Assembly: GCF_024172085.1 (NCBI RefSeq)
Contig: NZ_JAMZDZ010000001.1
Coordinates: forward strand, 1,426,001-1,490,000
Direction of reading: 5' to 3'
DNA length: 64,000 bases
Source: Hamadaea flava
GTDB lineage: Bacteria; Actinomycetota; Actinomycetes; Mycobacteriales; Micromonosporaceae
Positions 31,431 to 39,405 of this stretch are shown here, piece after piece; the first letter of the stretch is position 1; each line of letters begins with the position of its first letter. Position numbers and translations under genes: made by a program. Below the pieces are notes generated by a model. The model saw only the letters and a list, made by a program, of their open reading frames with translations, had not been told where the DNA came from and ran no database searches.

Positions 31431-32450
31431 ATGACGATTCTGCTGACCGGGGGCAGCGGGGCTGTGGGCGCGGCCGTGCTGGGGAAGGTGGCGGCCGGAG
31501 GGCCGAAGGAGCGAGTCGTCGCGCTGGTGCACCGCGGTGATGTCGCCGCCGCGACTGTCGCAGGCGACATCACCGCACCCCGGCTGGGCTTGGCCGCCGA
31601 CGTGTACGCCCGGCTCGCCGGACAGATCACCACTGTCGTCCACTGTGCTGGGGCGACCGAGTTCACCGCCGCGGACGAGGTGATCCGGGCGCTGAACGTG
31701 GACGGCACCCGGCATGTGCTGGAGTTCGCGGCCGACGCCGGGGCGCGGGTCGTCTTCGCCTCGACCGCGTTCGTGGTCCGGCGGGAGAGCGCCGCGCCGC
31801 TGACGCAGTCCTATCTGGAGACCAAGCTGGCGGCCGAGGATCTGGTCCGCTCGGCGGGGCTGCCCGCCTCGATCGCCCGGATCGGCGTCGTCATGGGCGA
31901 CGCCCGGACCGGGCGGATGAGCCGCTTCCAGGGTCTGCACTCCACCGTGGACGCCGTCCTGCGCAACCTGTTGCCGGTGCTCCCGTTCGCCCGGGACGCC
32001 GTGATCGACGCGCTCCCCCGCGACATCGTGGCCGACGAACTCCTCCGGCTCTGCGCCACCGACGACGCGACCGGTGACGGCGTAGCGGGCGCGGCTCACG
32101 ATGCCGGGGTCGGCGAGCATTGGATCACCGCTGGACGGGACGCGCTCACCATCGGGCGCATGGTGGAGCTGATCGCCGAGCGGGCGCCCCACCTGGGGCG
32201 GACCGTCCATCCGCCGCGCTTTGTACGCCCGGCACTCGTCGACCGGGTGGTACGCCCGGCGTACATCGATCCGCTGCCCGCGGCCCAACGCCGCAAGTTC
32301 GCCAATCTCATGGCTCTGGCCTCGCTGTTCGACGACGTGCCCGCGTTTCCGAGCACGCTGACGGACCCACCCACCACTCAGCAGCTCGAGGACGCGTTCG
32401 TCGCCACCGTCGACTACCTGGCCGCGAGCAAGGGCCTCGTCGCCGCCTGA
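31431..32450 (+). CDS. Thioester-reductase-like NAD(P)-dependent SDR
   Basis: A 339-residue extended SDR. The dinucleotide motif is TGGSGAVGAAV (about residues 6-16) and the active-site pair is in SYLETK (YxxxK). The order of motifs, with VHCAGATEF and a late RFVRPALVDRVVRPAYIDPL segment, resembles the NAD_binding_4 reductase domains that release NRPS thioesters as aldehydes or alcohols, and some stand-alone epimerases. It is the first gene of the NRPS set. As a free-standing R-like protein it could release the final peptidyl thioester. ATG 31431 is chosen for the GGGGGG box 8 bases upstream. Confidence 0.8.
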   Translation: MTILLTGGSGAVGAAVLGKVAAGGPKERVVALVHRGDVAAATVAGDITAPRLGLAADVYARLAGQITTVVHCAGATEFTAADEVIRALNVDGTRHVLEFAADAGARVVFASTAFVVRRESAAPLTQSYLETKLAAEDLVRSAGLPASIARIGVVMGDARTGRMSRFQGLHSTVDAVLRNLLPVLPFARDAVIDALPRDIVADELLRLCATDDATGDGVAGAAHDAGVGEHWITAGRDALTIGRMVELIAERAPHLGRTVHPPRFVRPALVDRVVRPAYIDPLPAAQRRKFANLMALASLFDDVPAFPSTLTDPPTTQQLEDAFVATVDYLAASKGLVAA

Positions 32451-32506
32451 CCGAGTTCCGCCGCCTGACCGAGTTCCGCCGCCTGACCGAGTTCCGCCGC
32501 CTGATC
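32441..32506. repeat. 18-bp tandem repeat between reductase and C1 genes
   Basis: CGCCGCCTGACCGAGTTC occurs three times in perfect tandem (32441-32494) plus a partial fourth copy. The first copy contains the stop codon of the reductase gene, so its last codons are part of the repeat. No stem is formed. It looks like recent slippage duplication and widens the gap to the next gene to 97 bases. Confidence 0.9.
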
Positions 32507-32547
32507 GCCTTGGCAAAGCGTCGCCTGACCAACCTGGGGAGTTGCTC

Positions 32548-33921
32548 ATGACCGCCGAAGCACCGTTGTCCTATGCCCAGCAACTGCTCGCCGCGTTCGC
32601 CGTGCACGACGGCGGCAGCGTCTTCGGCGGCGGATTCGTCAACTGGTGCGCCCACGAGCTGACCGGCCCGGTCGAGCCGGAGCTGCTCCAGGAGGCGCTG
32701 GACGAACTGGTCGTGCGGCACGGCGGGCTGCGTACGGTGGTGGTCCGGGACGAGGGTTTCCCGTTCCAGCGTGTCGTCGCGCCCGCGCCGGTTCCGTTAC
32801 GCGTCCACGACGCCGCTGTGTCCATACCGGACGAACGGGTCCGCGCGACCGCCCGGATCACGGCCGAGGCCCTGGCCCGGCCGTTGCCACCCGGCCAGGT
32901 TCCGTTGATCGCCGCCGACCTCGTCCGGTTCGGCCCGGACGAGTCGGCCCTGATCCTGCTGATCCACCGCACCGTCGCCGACGGCTGGACGATGCAGGTC
33001 GCCATCCGCGACGTCGTCACCGCGTACGAACGTCGTCGCCGGGGTTCGGCCGACGCCGTCGAACCACCGCCCCAGTACGCCGATCACGCGCTGACCGAAT
33101 CCTCCCCGGAACGGGAGAAGCGGATTCAGGAAGCGCTGCCCTACTGGCGGGAGCAGCTGTCCGGCGTACGCCGGGTGGGCATCCCTGCCGACCGGCCCCG
33201 CCCGGACGCTGCCGCAGACACCGGTCGAGAGAAGGCGCTGCACACCTTCGAACTGCCCGACGCGGTCGTCGCCGGGCTGCGCGCCCGGGCCCGGACGCTA
33301 CGGACCACCGAGTTCACCCTGCTGCTGACCGCGTACGCCGTCGCCCTGGCCGGGCACGCGGGCCAGCCGCGGATCGCCCTGCCGGTGCTGTCGGCCGGAC
33401 GCGGTGCCGGGGACTGGGACGGCATCGGCTTCTACCTCAACGGCCACGTGCTCCGGCTGACCCTGTCCGGTGCGATGACGGCGGCGGAGGCGGCGGCGCA
33501 CGTGCACCAGGTCAACGCCGAGGCGCTTCAGCATGACGTGCCGCTCATCCGGGTCCTGGAGGAACTGCCGGAGCTGGCCGAGGCGGCGTTCGACGCCCGG
33601 GACATCGTGCCCGCGCCGATGCAGTTGTGCCGGCCGATCCCGCGCGCCGACGATCCCGGTGCGGCCGTCCACTATCGACGGCTGACGCTGCCGCCCGACG
33701 TCGTCCGCGAGACGCCGGTCATGCCGGTGGACTTCCTCTGGGTGATGGAGCCGTACGACTCCTTCGTCGTCCGGGTGACCTACGACCCCGCGATGTTCGA
33801 GGCGGCGTCGGTGGACCGGATCGCCCGCCGGTTCCGTGCGACCGCCGACAGGCTCGTGACCTCGCCGAACACGCCGCTGGCAAGTCTGCTGGCGGCCACA
33901 CCCGAGGAGGTAGGCGGATGA
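32548..33921 (+). CDS. Free-standing NRPS condensation-domain protein (C1)
   Basis: A 457-residue protein spanning exactly one condensation domain. Visible core motifs are LSYAQQLL (C1), RHGGLRTVV (C2) and the active-site region LLIHRTVADGW (C3, His140-Arg141), followed by a C5-like IGFYLNGHVLRL. The canonical HHxxxDG reads HRTVADG, so the second, catalytic His is replaced by Arg141. It may be a non-catalytic or repurposed C domain, for example an ester- or P450-recruiting (X-like) type. The stop overlaps the PCP start (ATGA). Confidence 0.88.
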   Translation: MTAEAPLSYAQQLLAAFAVHDGGSVFGGGFVNWCAHELTGPVEPELLQEALDELVVRHGGLRTVVVRDEGFPFQRVVAPAPVPLRVHDAAVSIPDERVRATARITAEALARPLPPGQVPLIAADLVRFGPDESALILLIHRTVADGWTMQVAIRDVVTAYERRRRGSADAVEPPPQYADHALTESSPEREKRIQEALPYWREQLSGVRRVGIPADRPRPDAAADTGREKALHTFELPDAVVAGLRARARTLRTTEFTLLLTAYAVALAGHAGQPRIALPVLSAGRGAGDWDGIGFYLNGHVLRLTLSGAMTAAEAAAHVHQVNAEALQHDVPLIRVLEELPELAEAAFDARDIVPAPMQLCRPIPRADDPGAAVHYRRLTLPPDVVRETPVMPVDFLWVMEPYDSFVVRVTYDPAMFEAASVDRIARRFRATADRLVTSPNTPLASLLAATPEEVGG

Positions 33922-34196
33922 ACCGCCAGGCGCTGGAGCTGAGCACCGACTACACCGCGCCGCGGGACGCGGTCGAACAGCAGCTGGCCGAGTTGTGGTC
34001 GGCTCGCCTGGAGGTCGAGCCGATCGGCGTCCACGACGACTTCTTCGAGCTGGGCGGGGACTCCCTGCTCGCCGCCGAGCTGCAACTGGCGATCGACCGG
34101 ATGTTCGGCGTCGAGGTGCCCACGTGGACGTTGTTCCTGAGTCCCACCGTGGCCGAACTCGCCGCCACCATCGTCGCCGAGCTGGCGTCGGCGTGA
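33918..34196 (+). CDS. Free-standing peptidyl carrier protein
   Basis: A 92-residue acyl/peptidyl carrier protein. The phosphopantetheine site is in DDFFELGGDSLLAAEL (Ser49). The sequence is PCP-like rather than ACP-like. It overlaps the C1 stop by four bases and the P450 start by four bases (GTGA). As the only carrier in the cluster it must accept the amino acid from the A protein and present it to the P450 and both C proteins. Confidence 0.93.
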   Translation: MNRQALELSTDYTAPRDAVEQQLAELWSARLEVEPIGVHDDFFELGGDSLLAAELQLAIDRMFGVEVPTWTLFLSPTVAELAATIVAELASA

Positions 34197-35413
34197 CCGG
34201 TCTCGTCGACCTCGCCGATCCGGGCCTGTACGCCACGGGCGAGGCGCACACGGTGTTCCACGCCTTGCGAGACAGCGACCCGGTGCACTGGCAGCCCCCG
34301 GCGGGCGACCGGCCCGGGTTCTGGTCGGTGACCCGGTACGCCGACGTCGACCGGGTGCTCTCGGACTACGAGGCGTTCACCAGTGAGCGCGGTACGCTCC
34401 TCAATCTGCTCGGCCGTCCCGATCCGGCCGCCGGACGGCAGCTCGCCGCGACCGATCCGCCCCGGCACGACCGGATGCGCGCGCCGGTGCAGCAGGCGTT
34501 GAACGCCCGGGCCGTCGACCGCCATATGTCCGCTGTGGACGCCGCGGTGGACGCCGTCCTCGAACCGGTCCGGGCGTCGGCCGGGTCGGTTGTGGACCTG
34601 GTGGAGGTGTTCCGGCTGCTGCCGCTGGCCGCCGTCGGGCCGCTGCTGGGCGTACCGGAGTCGGATCGCGCGCGGCTGGCGGAGCTGGCAGCGATGTGCG
34701 CCGCCGAGGACGATCCCGACGTGCGGCTGCCGGGCGGGGTCGCCGCGACCCTCCAGCGCGGCCATCGGGAGCTGTTCGCGTACTTCGCCGACCTGGTCCG
34801 CCAGCGGCTCCGGCGGCCCGGCGGCGATCTGCTCAGCGTGCTGGCCACGATGCGGTTCGAGGGTGCTCCGCTGCCCGTCGGAGCCGTCATCGCCAACGCG
34901 TACAGCCTGCTCCTCGGCGCGGCGGTGACGCTGCCGTGCGTGCCGGCGGCCGTGCTGGCCCAGGTGGCGAAGACCGGCGCCTTCCGGGTCTGGGCCGAGC
35001 GGCCGGACCTGCTGGACAGCGGGGTCGAGGAGGCGTTGCGGTTCGCCACTCCCGGCATGCATTTCGTCCGGCACGCCCGGCGGCCGGTCCGGCTTGGAAA
35101 CCATTACATCGAGTCCGGCCAGCCCGTCGTCGCATGGCTGACCGCGGCCAACCGCGATCCGGCGGTGTTCGACGACCCGGACGGGTTTCACCCGGACCGG
35201 CGGCCCAATCGGCACCTCGCCTTCGGCAGCGGTCGGCATTACTGCATCGGCTCCCACATCGCCCGCCGGACATTGCGCCTGCTCTTCGGCCGGCTCCTCG
35301 CCGAGGTGGCCGACCTCGACCTGGCAGGTCCCGCGGTCCGGGTCCACTCGGCGTTCCTCGCCGGATTCAAACACGTGCCGGTCGTGGTCCGGCTGCGCGG
35401 AGGTCTCGCATGA
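34193..35413 (+). CDS. Cytochrome P450, probably acting on carrier-bound substrate
   Basis: A 406-residue soluble bacterial P450. ExxR is at Glu280-Arg283 (EEALRFATP), and the heme loop FGSGRHYCIGSHIARR carries Cys351. The I-helix (YSLLLGAAVTLPCV, about 237-250) lacks the usual acid-alcohol pair AGxET, so proton delivery must differ. Translational coupling to a discrete PCP on one side and a C protein on the other suggests that it modifies an aminoacyl- or peptidyl-PCP, as NovI- or Oxy-type enzymes do. No ferredoxin is adjacent. Confidence 0.92.
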   Translation: MTGLVDLADPGLYATGEAHTVFHALRDSDPVHWQPPAGDRPGFWSVTRYADVDRVLSDYEAFTSERGTLLNLLGRPDPAAGRQLAATDPPRHDRMRAPVQQALNARAVDRHMSAVDAAVDAVLEPVRASAGSVVDLVEVFRLLPLAAVGPLLGVPESDRARLAELAAMCAAEDDPDVRLPGGVAATLQRGHRELFAYFADLVRQRLRRPGGDLLSVLATMRFEGAPLPVGAVIANAYSLLLGAAVTLPCVPAAVLAQVAKTGAFRVWAERPDLLDSGVEEALRFATPGMHFVRHARRPVRLGNHYIESGQPVVAWLTAANRDPAVFDDPDGFHPDRRPNRHLAFGSGRHYCIGSHIARRTLRLLFGRLLAEVADLDLAGPAVRVHSAFLAGFKHVPVVVRLRGGLA

Positions 35414-36588
35414 TCCCCCTCACCTACGCCCAGGAGCTGCTCGACCTGCTCGAACGGCACGATCCGGGCCGCACCACCGGCGATCGGTTCGTCGTCGAAC
35501 AGTCCTTCCGAGTGACCGGGACGGTCGAGCAGGAGACGCTGCGGGCGGCACTCGGCGACGTGGTGTTCCGGCACGAGGCGCTGCGCAGCGTCCGGGAGCC
35601 CGGCGGCAGCCGGGTCGAGCCACCGAGACCGGTCACCGTGGACGGTTACGCCGATCCCTTCCCGGCCGGCGAACTGCCCGCGCTGCGGGCTCGGCTGTGC
35701 GACGACCGGCTCGATCTGGCCGCGCACCACAGCGCGGCCGATCCGTGGTCGCTCGCCGTGATCGCGCGCGATCTGGCCACCGCCTATCACGCGCGGCTGC
35801 GGGGCGACCGGCTCTCCCCCAAGGTCATGCAGTACGCCGAGATCGCCGCCGACGACCGCTCGCCGCAATGGCAGCAACGCATCGCAGAGGTGCTGCCGAA
35901 CTGGCGCGCACGGCTGGCCGGGCTCGACGCGGCGGAGCGGCCCGAGTGCGGTCCGGTCGCCGGCCGGTACGCCGAAGTCCCGTTCCGGCTCGGCGACGAT
36001 CTCTGGCAGGCCGTGGTGGGCAGCGCCCGGCGCGCGCGGAGCACACCGTTCACGGTGCTGCTGTCGGCGTACGCGGCGACGCTGTATCCGGCGGGACGGA
36101 CGCCGGAGGCGCTGCTGCCGGTCATCACGCCGGGCCGGATCCCGTCGGAGTGGGACACCGTCGGCTTCCTGCTCAACGTGCTCACGATGCGGGTGTCGAT
36201 CCCGGCCGCCGACGATCCGCCGGAGCTGCTGCGGCGCGTCGACGTGGCGTGCCGTCAGGCGTACGCCGACGACATCCCGCTCGTGCCGGTGTTGGGCGAG
36301 GTTCCGGCGCTGCTGACCGCGCTCACCGGTACGCGAGCCGCCCCGGCCTTCCGGTTCGTCGCCCGGCCGTCGATGACCCCGCCGCCCGTCCAGCCACAAT
36401 GGACAGCTGCGCCGGTCGGGCCGGAGACGTCCCCGTCGGTGGTCCTCGGCTGCCCGCTGCTGTTCACCGTCCATCCGGGCGGCACCGGGATCGTCACGTA
36501 CGACACCGGGGCGTACTCGGCGGACCGGATCGGCGACCTGGTCTCGGCGTACCTGTCGCGGGTGCCGTTGTTCGCCGGAGCCCGCTGA
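35410..36588 (+). CDS. Free-standing NRPS condensation-domain protein (C2)
   Basis: A 392-residue condensation domain, somewhat shorter than the usual 430-450. It starts with LTYAQELLDLL and RHEALRSV. The active site reads HHSAADP (His106-His107, Asp111), so both histidines are intact but the motif Gly is Pro112. A C5-like VGFLLNVLTMRV and a late segment PLLFTVHPGGTGIVTYDTG are also present. The ATG overlaps the P450 stop (ATGA) and the stop overlaps the A-protein start by one base. With C1 defective at the catalytic His, this is the more likely bond-forming enzyme. Confidence 0.88.
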   Translation: MIPLTYAQELLDLLERHDPGRTTGDRFVVEQSFRVTGTVEQETLRAALGDVVFRHEALRSVREPGGSRVEPPRPVTVDGYADPFPAGELPALRARLCDDRLDLAAHHSAADPWSLAVIARDLATAYHARLRGDRLSPKVMQYAEIAADDRSPQWQQRIAEVLPNWRARLAGLDAAERPECGPVAGRYAEVPFRLGDDLWQAVVGSARRARSTPFTVLLSAYAATLYPAGRTPEALLPVITPGRIPSEWDTVGFLLNVLTMRVSIPAADDPPELLRRVDVACRQAYADDIPLVPVLGEVPALLTALTGTRAAPAFRFVARPSMTPPPVQPQWTAAPVGPETSPSVVLGCPLLFTVHPGGTGIVTYDTGAYSADRIGDLVSAYLSRVPLFAGAR

Positions 36589-38024
36589 TGTGGCCCGACC
36601 ATATCCTCAGCCTGGTGGAGCCGCACCTGTTCGGCGACGCTGTGGCGGTCCGCGACCGGGACGGGCAGCTGTCCTATGCCGACCTCGGCGACCTCAGCGC
36701 CCGGGTCGCGGCAGCCGTGATCCGCGCGGGGGTGGCCGAGGGCGAGCCGGTGCTCGTGCACGCGAGCCTGTCACGGTGGGCGATCGCCGGCATGCTGGGG
36801 GTGCTGCGCGCCGGAGCCTGTTACGTGCCGATCGACGCCGCCTTCCCGGCAGACCGCCAACGCCAGTACGCCGAAGCGTCTGGAGCGCAGGTGGTGCTCA
36901 CCGAACCTGGGCTGCCGCGGTTGCGGCCTGAGCTGACGCCCATCGACCTGACCACACTGCCACCCGGCCGGGCGGCCCGGCACGGGCGGCTCGCATACAC
37001 CTGTTACACCAGCGGCTCCACCGGCACACCGAAACCGGTCACCGTGTCGGCGGCGGCGTTGGCGTACTCGACGGCCGCCCGGCTGCGGTACTACCGGGAT
37101 CGGGTGGGCGGATTCCTGCTGTGCTCGTCGATCTCGTTCGACAGCTCGGTCGCCGGGATCTACTGGACGCTGGCCAGCGGCGGGGCCGTCCTCATCCCGA
37201 GCCCACGGCCCGGCGACCTGGTCGCGCTCGGCCGGACGGCCCGGGCGTACCGGCCGACGCATCTACTGCTCGTGCCGTCCCTGTACGCGGTCGCGCTGCG
37301 CGGCGGGCTCGCCGACGACCTGCGGAGTCTGCGTACCGTGGTCGTCGCGGGCGAAGCGTGCCCGCCCAGCCTGGTCGGCGAGCACTTCGCGCGGCTGCCC
37401 GGCACCCGCATGTTCAACGAGTACGGCCCGACCGAATGCACCGTGTGGTGCACCGTCCACGAGTGCACGCCCGAGGACGCCGGGCAGCGCTCGGTGCCGA
37501 TCGGCCACCCCATCCCCGGTACGCGCGTCGCCCTCCTCGACGGCGTACTGCACGTGAGCAGTCCCGGCCTGGCCGAGCCGGACACCGTCACTCGGACCAC
37601 AGTGGACGGCCTTCCGTACTACCGAACCGGCGACCTGGTGACCCAGCGTGCCGACGGGGCGCTGCTGTATCACGGACGCGGCGACGACCAGCTGAAACTC
37701 GGTGGGATGCGGATCGAGCGGGCCGAGATCGAACACGCGCTCGCCGGGTCGCCCGGGATCGCGTACGCCGCCGTGGGCATGGCCGGCGGCCACCTGGTCG
37801 GCTTCCTCGTCACCGCCGAAGACGCCGTCGACCGCCGGGCCGTACGGCACCATCTGCTGGCGGCGCTGCCCGCGGCCGCGCTGCCGGCGCAGTTGATCGA
37901 AGTCGACGAGGTCCCGTCGTTGCCCAACGGCAAAGTCGACCACGGCGAACTGGATCGGCGTGCCGCCGCCGCGCTGGCGGCGCTCACCGGTAGCACGTCG
38001 TTGACCTATCGGGTGGCCGGATAG
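36588..38024 (+). CDS. Free-standing NRPS adenylation protein
   Basis: A 478-residue amino-acid-activating enzyme. Core motifs: A3 CYTSGSTGTPK (about 139-149), A5 NEYGPTECT, A7 YYRTGDL, A8 GRGDDQLKLGGMRIERAEIE and A10 PNGK. By alignment to GrsA the pocket keeps Asp235 (SFDSSVAG), indicating an alpha-amino acid rather than an aryl acid; position 236 is Ser, 239 Ala, 322 Glu, 330 Val and 331 Trp. I do not recognise this code. No MbtH-like gene is nearby. It converges with soxR, the 3' ends overlapping by 19 bases. Confidence 0.93.
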   Translation: MWPDHILSLVEPHLFGDAVAVRDRDGQLSYADLGDLSARVAAAVIRAGVAEGEPVLVHASLSRWAIAGMLGVLRAGACYVPIDAAFPADRQRQYAEASGAQVVLTEPGLPRLRPELTPIDLTTLPPGRAARHGRLAYTCYTSGSTGTPKPVTVSAAALAYSTAARLRYYRDRVGGFLLCSSISFDSSVAGIYWTLASGGAVLIPSPRPGDLVALGRTARAYRPTHLLLVPSLYAVALRGGLADDLRSLRTVVVAGEACPPSLVGEHFARLPGTRMFNEYGPTECTVWCTVHECTPEDAGQRSVPIGHPIPGTRVALLDGVLHVSSPGLAEPDTVTRTTVDGLPYYRTGDLVTQRADGALLYHGRGDDQLKLGGMRIERAEIEHALAGSPGIAYAAVGMAGGHLVGFLVTAEDAVDRRAVRHHLLAALPAAALPAQLIEVDEVPSLPNGKVDHGELDRRAAAALAALTGSTSLTYRVAG

Positions 38025-38494
38025 GTCGGCTGCGTACCACCCGCTCGACGCATCAGCCGCGGCCCTGGGCCCTCGCCGCCCAGCACGTCCCGGGGATTCG
38101 TCAGGTGGCACGCCCGCAACGACAGGCAGCCGCAGCCGATGCAGCCGGTGAGGTCGTCCCGCAGTGCCTGGAGCTGGGCGATGCGCTCGTCGAGGACGGC
38201 CCGCCACCCGCTCGACAGGCGCACCCAGTCCTCCCGGGTCGGCGTCCGTTCGCTGGGCAGTTCGTCGAGGGCTTCCCGGATCGCCGTGAGCGAGATCCCG
38301 ACGTTCTGCGAGGCCCGGATGAAGGCGACCCGGCGGAGCGTGTCCCGGCTGTACCGCCGCTGGTTGCTCGCCGTCCGGGTGCTGCTGATGAGGCCCTTGC
38401 GCTCGTAGAAGTGCAACGCGGAGACGGCCACCCCGCTGCGGTCGGCGACCTGGCCGACGGTCAGCTCGTGGAACGTGGTGCGGGCCCTCGGCAT
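38006..38494 (-). CDS. soxR: SoxR redox-sensing MerR family regulator
   Basis: A 162-residue MerR protein. The DNA-binding region is VGQVADRSGVAVSALHFYERKGLI (about 13-36), with an arm NQRRYSRDTLRRVAFI. The [2Fe-2S] cysteines form the SoxR-specific motif CIGCGCLSLRAC near residue 122. In actinomycetes SoxR responds to redox-active metabolites rather than superoxide and regulates exporters and oxidoreductases. A SoxR box lies just upstream of this gene. Its 3' end overlaps the A gene, so it may guard against a redox-active product of that pathway; that is inference. Confidence 0.94.
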   Translation of the reverse strand: MPRARTTFHELTVGQVADRSGVAVSALHFYERKGLISSTRTASNQRRYSRDTLRRVAFIRASQNVGISLTAIREALDELPSERTPTREDWVRLSSGWRAVLDERIAQLQALRDDLTGCIGCGCLSLRACHLTNPRDVLGGEGPGPRLMRRAGGTQPTYPATR

Positions 38495-38515
38495 GCCACC
38501 GACCGTAGCACTTGA

Positions 38516-38533
38516 CCTGAACCAAGGTTGAGG
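38516..38533 (-). promoter_or_regulatory. SoxR box upstream of soxR
   Basis: On the minus strand this reads CCTCAACCTTGGTTCAGG, an 18-bp near-perfect dyad with one mismatch. The known SoxR operator pattern is CCTCAA(N)TTGAGG-like. It is 22 bases upstream of soxR, indicating autoregulation. No other copy was noticed in the window. Confidence 0.75.
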
Positions 38534-38581
38534 CCAAAGAATCGCGACGTCCATCACTGCGATCAGGGTCGGCGCTTTCGG

Positions 38582-38646
38582 GCGCTGGATAAGGGTTCTC
38601 GGTCGAATCTTGACCCATGATTCGACCCGGATCCCTGATCCAGCGC
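38582..38646. repeat. Family B hairpin repeat, copy 1
   Basis: An outer stem GCGCTGGAT...ATCCAGCGC and an inner stem GGTCGAATC...GATTCGACC with minor mismatches between. It lies 30 bases downstream of the stop of the 38676 gene and upstream of soxR, so a terminator role is possible. Confidence 0.85.
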
Positions 38647-38675
38647 TCAGGTACGGGCGAGATGGGGCGAACCGG

Positions 38676-39104
38676 TCAAAGGCAGATCCAGACGTACATC
38701 GCCCGGTCTTCGACTGCGGCCCGCGCCACCGCTCGCAGCTCCGGGATCAGTTTCTCGAGCCAGTCGGGTTCGGGAGCCATCCACTCCTCGGCCTCGCTCC
38801 ATGTCGCGGCGAGAGCCGGAACACGCTCGTCGGGAATGCCCGCGATCGCGGCCCGGCACTCCTCCCGGATTCGGATGATCCACGGGCCTTCCTCGTCGGC
38901 TGGTTCGAGCATCTCGTCGTCGCCGTGGTGTTTGTTCACCTTGTACTTGACCCCGTCGACCGCCGCCCACAACTGTCCGAGCAGGATCGTCGGCTCCAGC
39001 CACTTGGCCGCCACCTTCGGCAGTTCGGTCGGAAGCGGGCCATGCTCCCGGCAGGCCGCCGCCTCGGCCGGGGTGGCGGCGAAGTAGTCCGTCAGGATGC
39101 CCAT
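38676..39104 (-). CDS. Conserved hypothetical protein
   Basis: A 142-residue soluble, acidic protein (MGILTDYFAATPAEAAACREHG...). It has mixed alpha helices, many Trp/Glu residues and no motif I can assign. It has clean codon usage, a stand-alone position and a family B hairpin after its stop. Similar small proteins of unknown function are frequent in actinomycetes. Confidence 0.75.
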   Translation of the reverse strand: MGILTDYFAATPAEAAACREHGPLPTELPKVAAKWLEPTILLGQLWAAVDGVKYKVNKHHGDDEMLEPADEEGPWIIRIREECRAAIAGIPDERVPALAATWSEAEEWMAPEPDWLEKLIPELRAVARAAVEDRAMYVWICL

Positions 39105-39405
39105 CGGCCGACCCTAGCGGCGACCACCGACAGCAAGCCCGACCGGCGAGCCCCACCGACCGACGTCCTCGCCGCTACCGCGCCCGATCAGCTTTACGGC
39201 TGGTGGAGCGGCGGTGGCGCGTTCGTCCAGGCGCCCGCGCATCCGCCGATTCTGTCGGATCTGCCGGAGGGCGCTCGCGTCGCTGCCCGTGCTCGCACCG
39301 TTCGGTGTGGACAGTCGGCTCGTCGGCGCGGTCACCGCGATCTGGCAGCGCCGGCGACGAGCCCTGACCGCCCCGAACGGCCGAAAACGCAGCCAGAATC
39401 CAGAT
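39105..39405. other. Gene-free stretch, possibly holding a decayed gene fragment
   Basis: No intact gene is seen in these 301 bases. On the plus strand one frame reads DQLYGWWSGGGAFVQAPAHP from about 39187, and a second frame reads FGVDSRLVGAVTAIWQRRRR further on. Both look protein-like but are out of register and lack a start, as in a frameshifted remnant. This is weak evidence. Confidence 0.3.
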
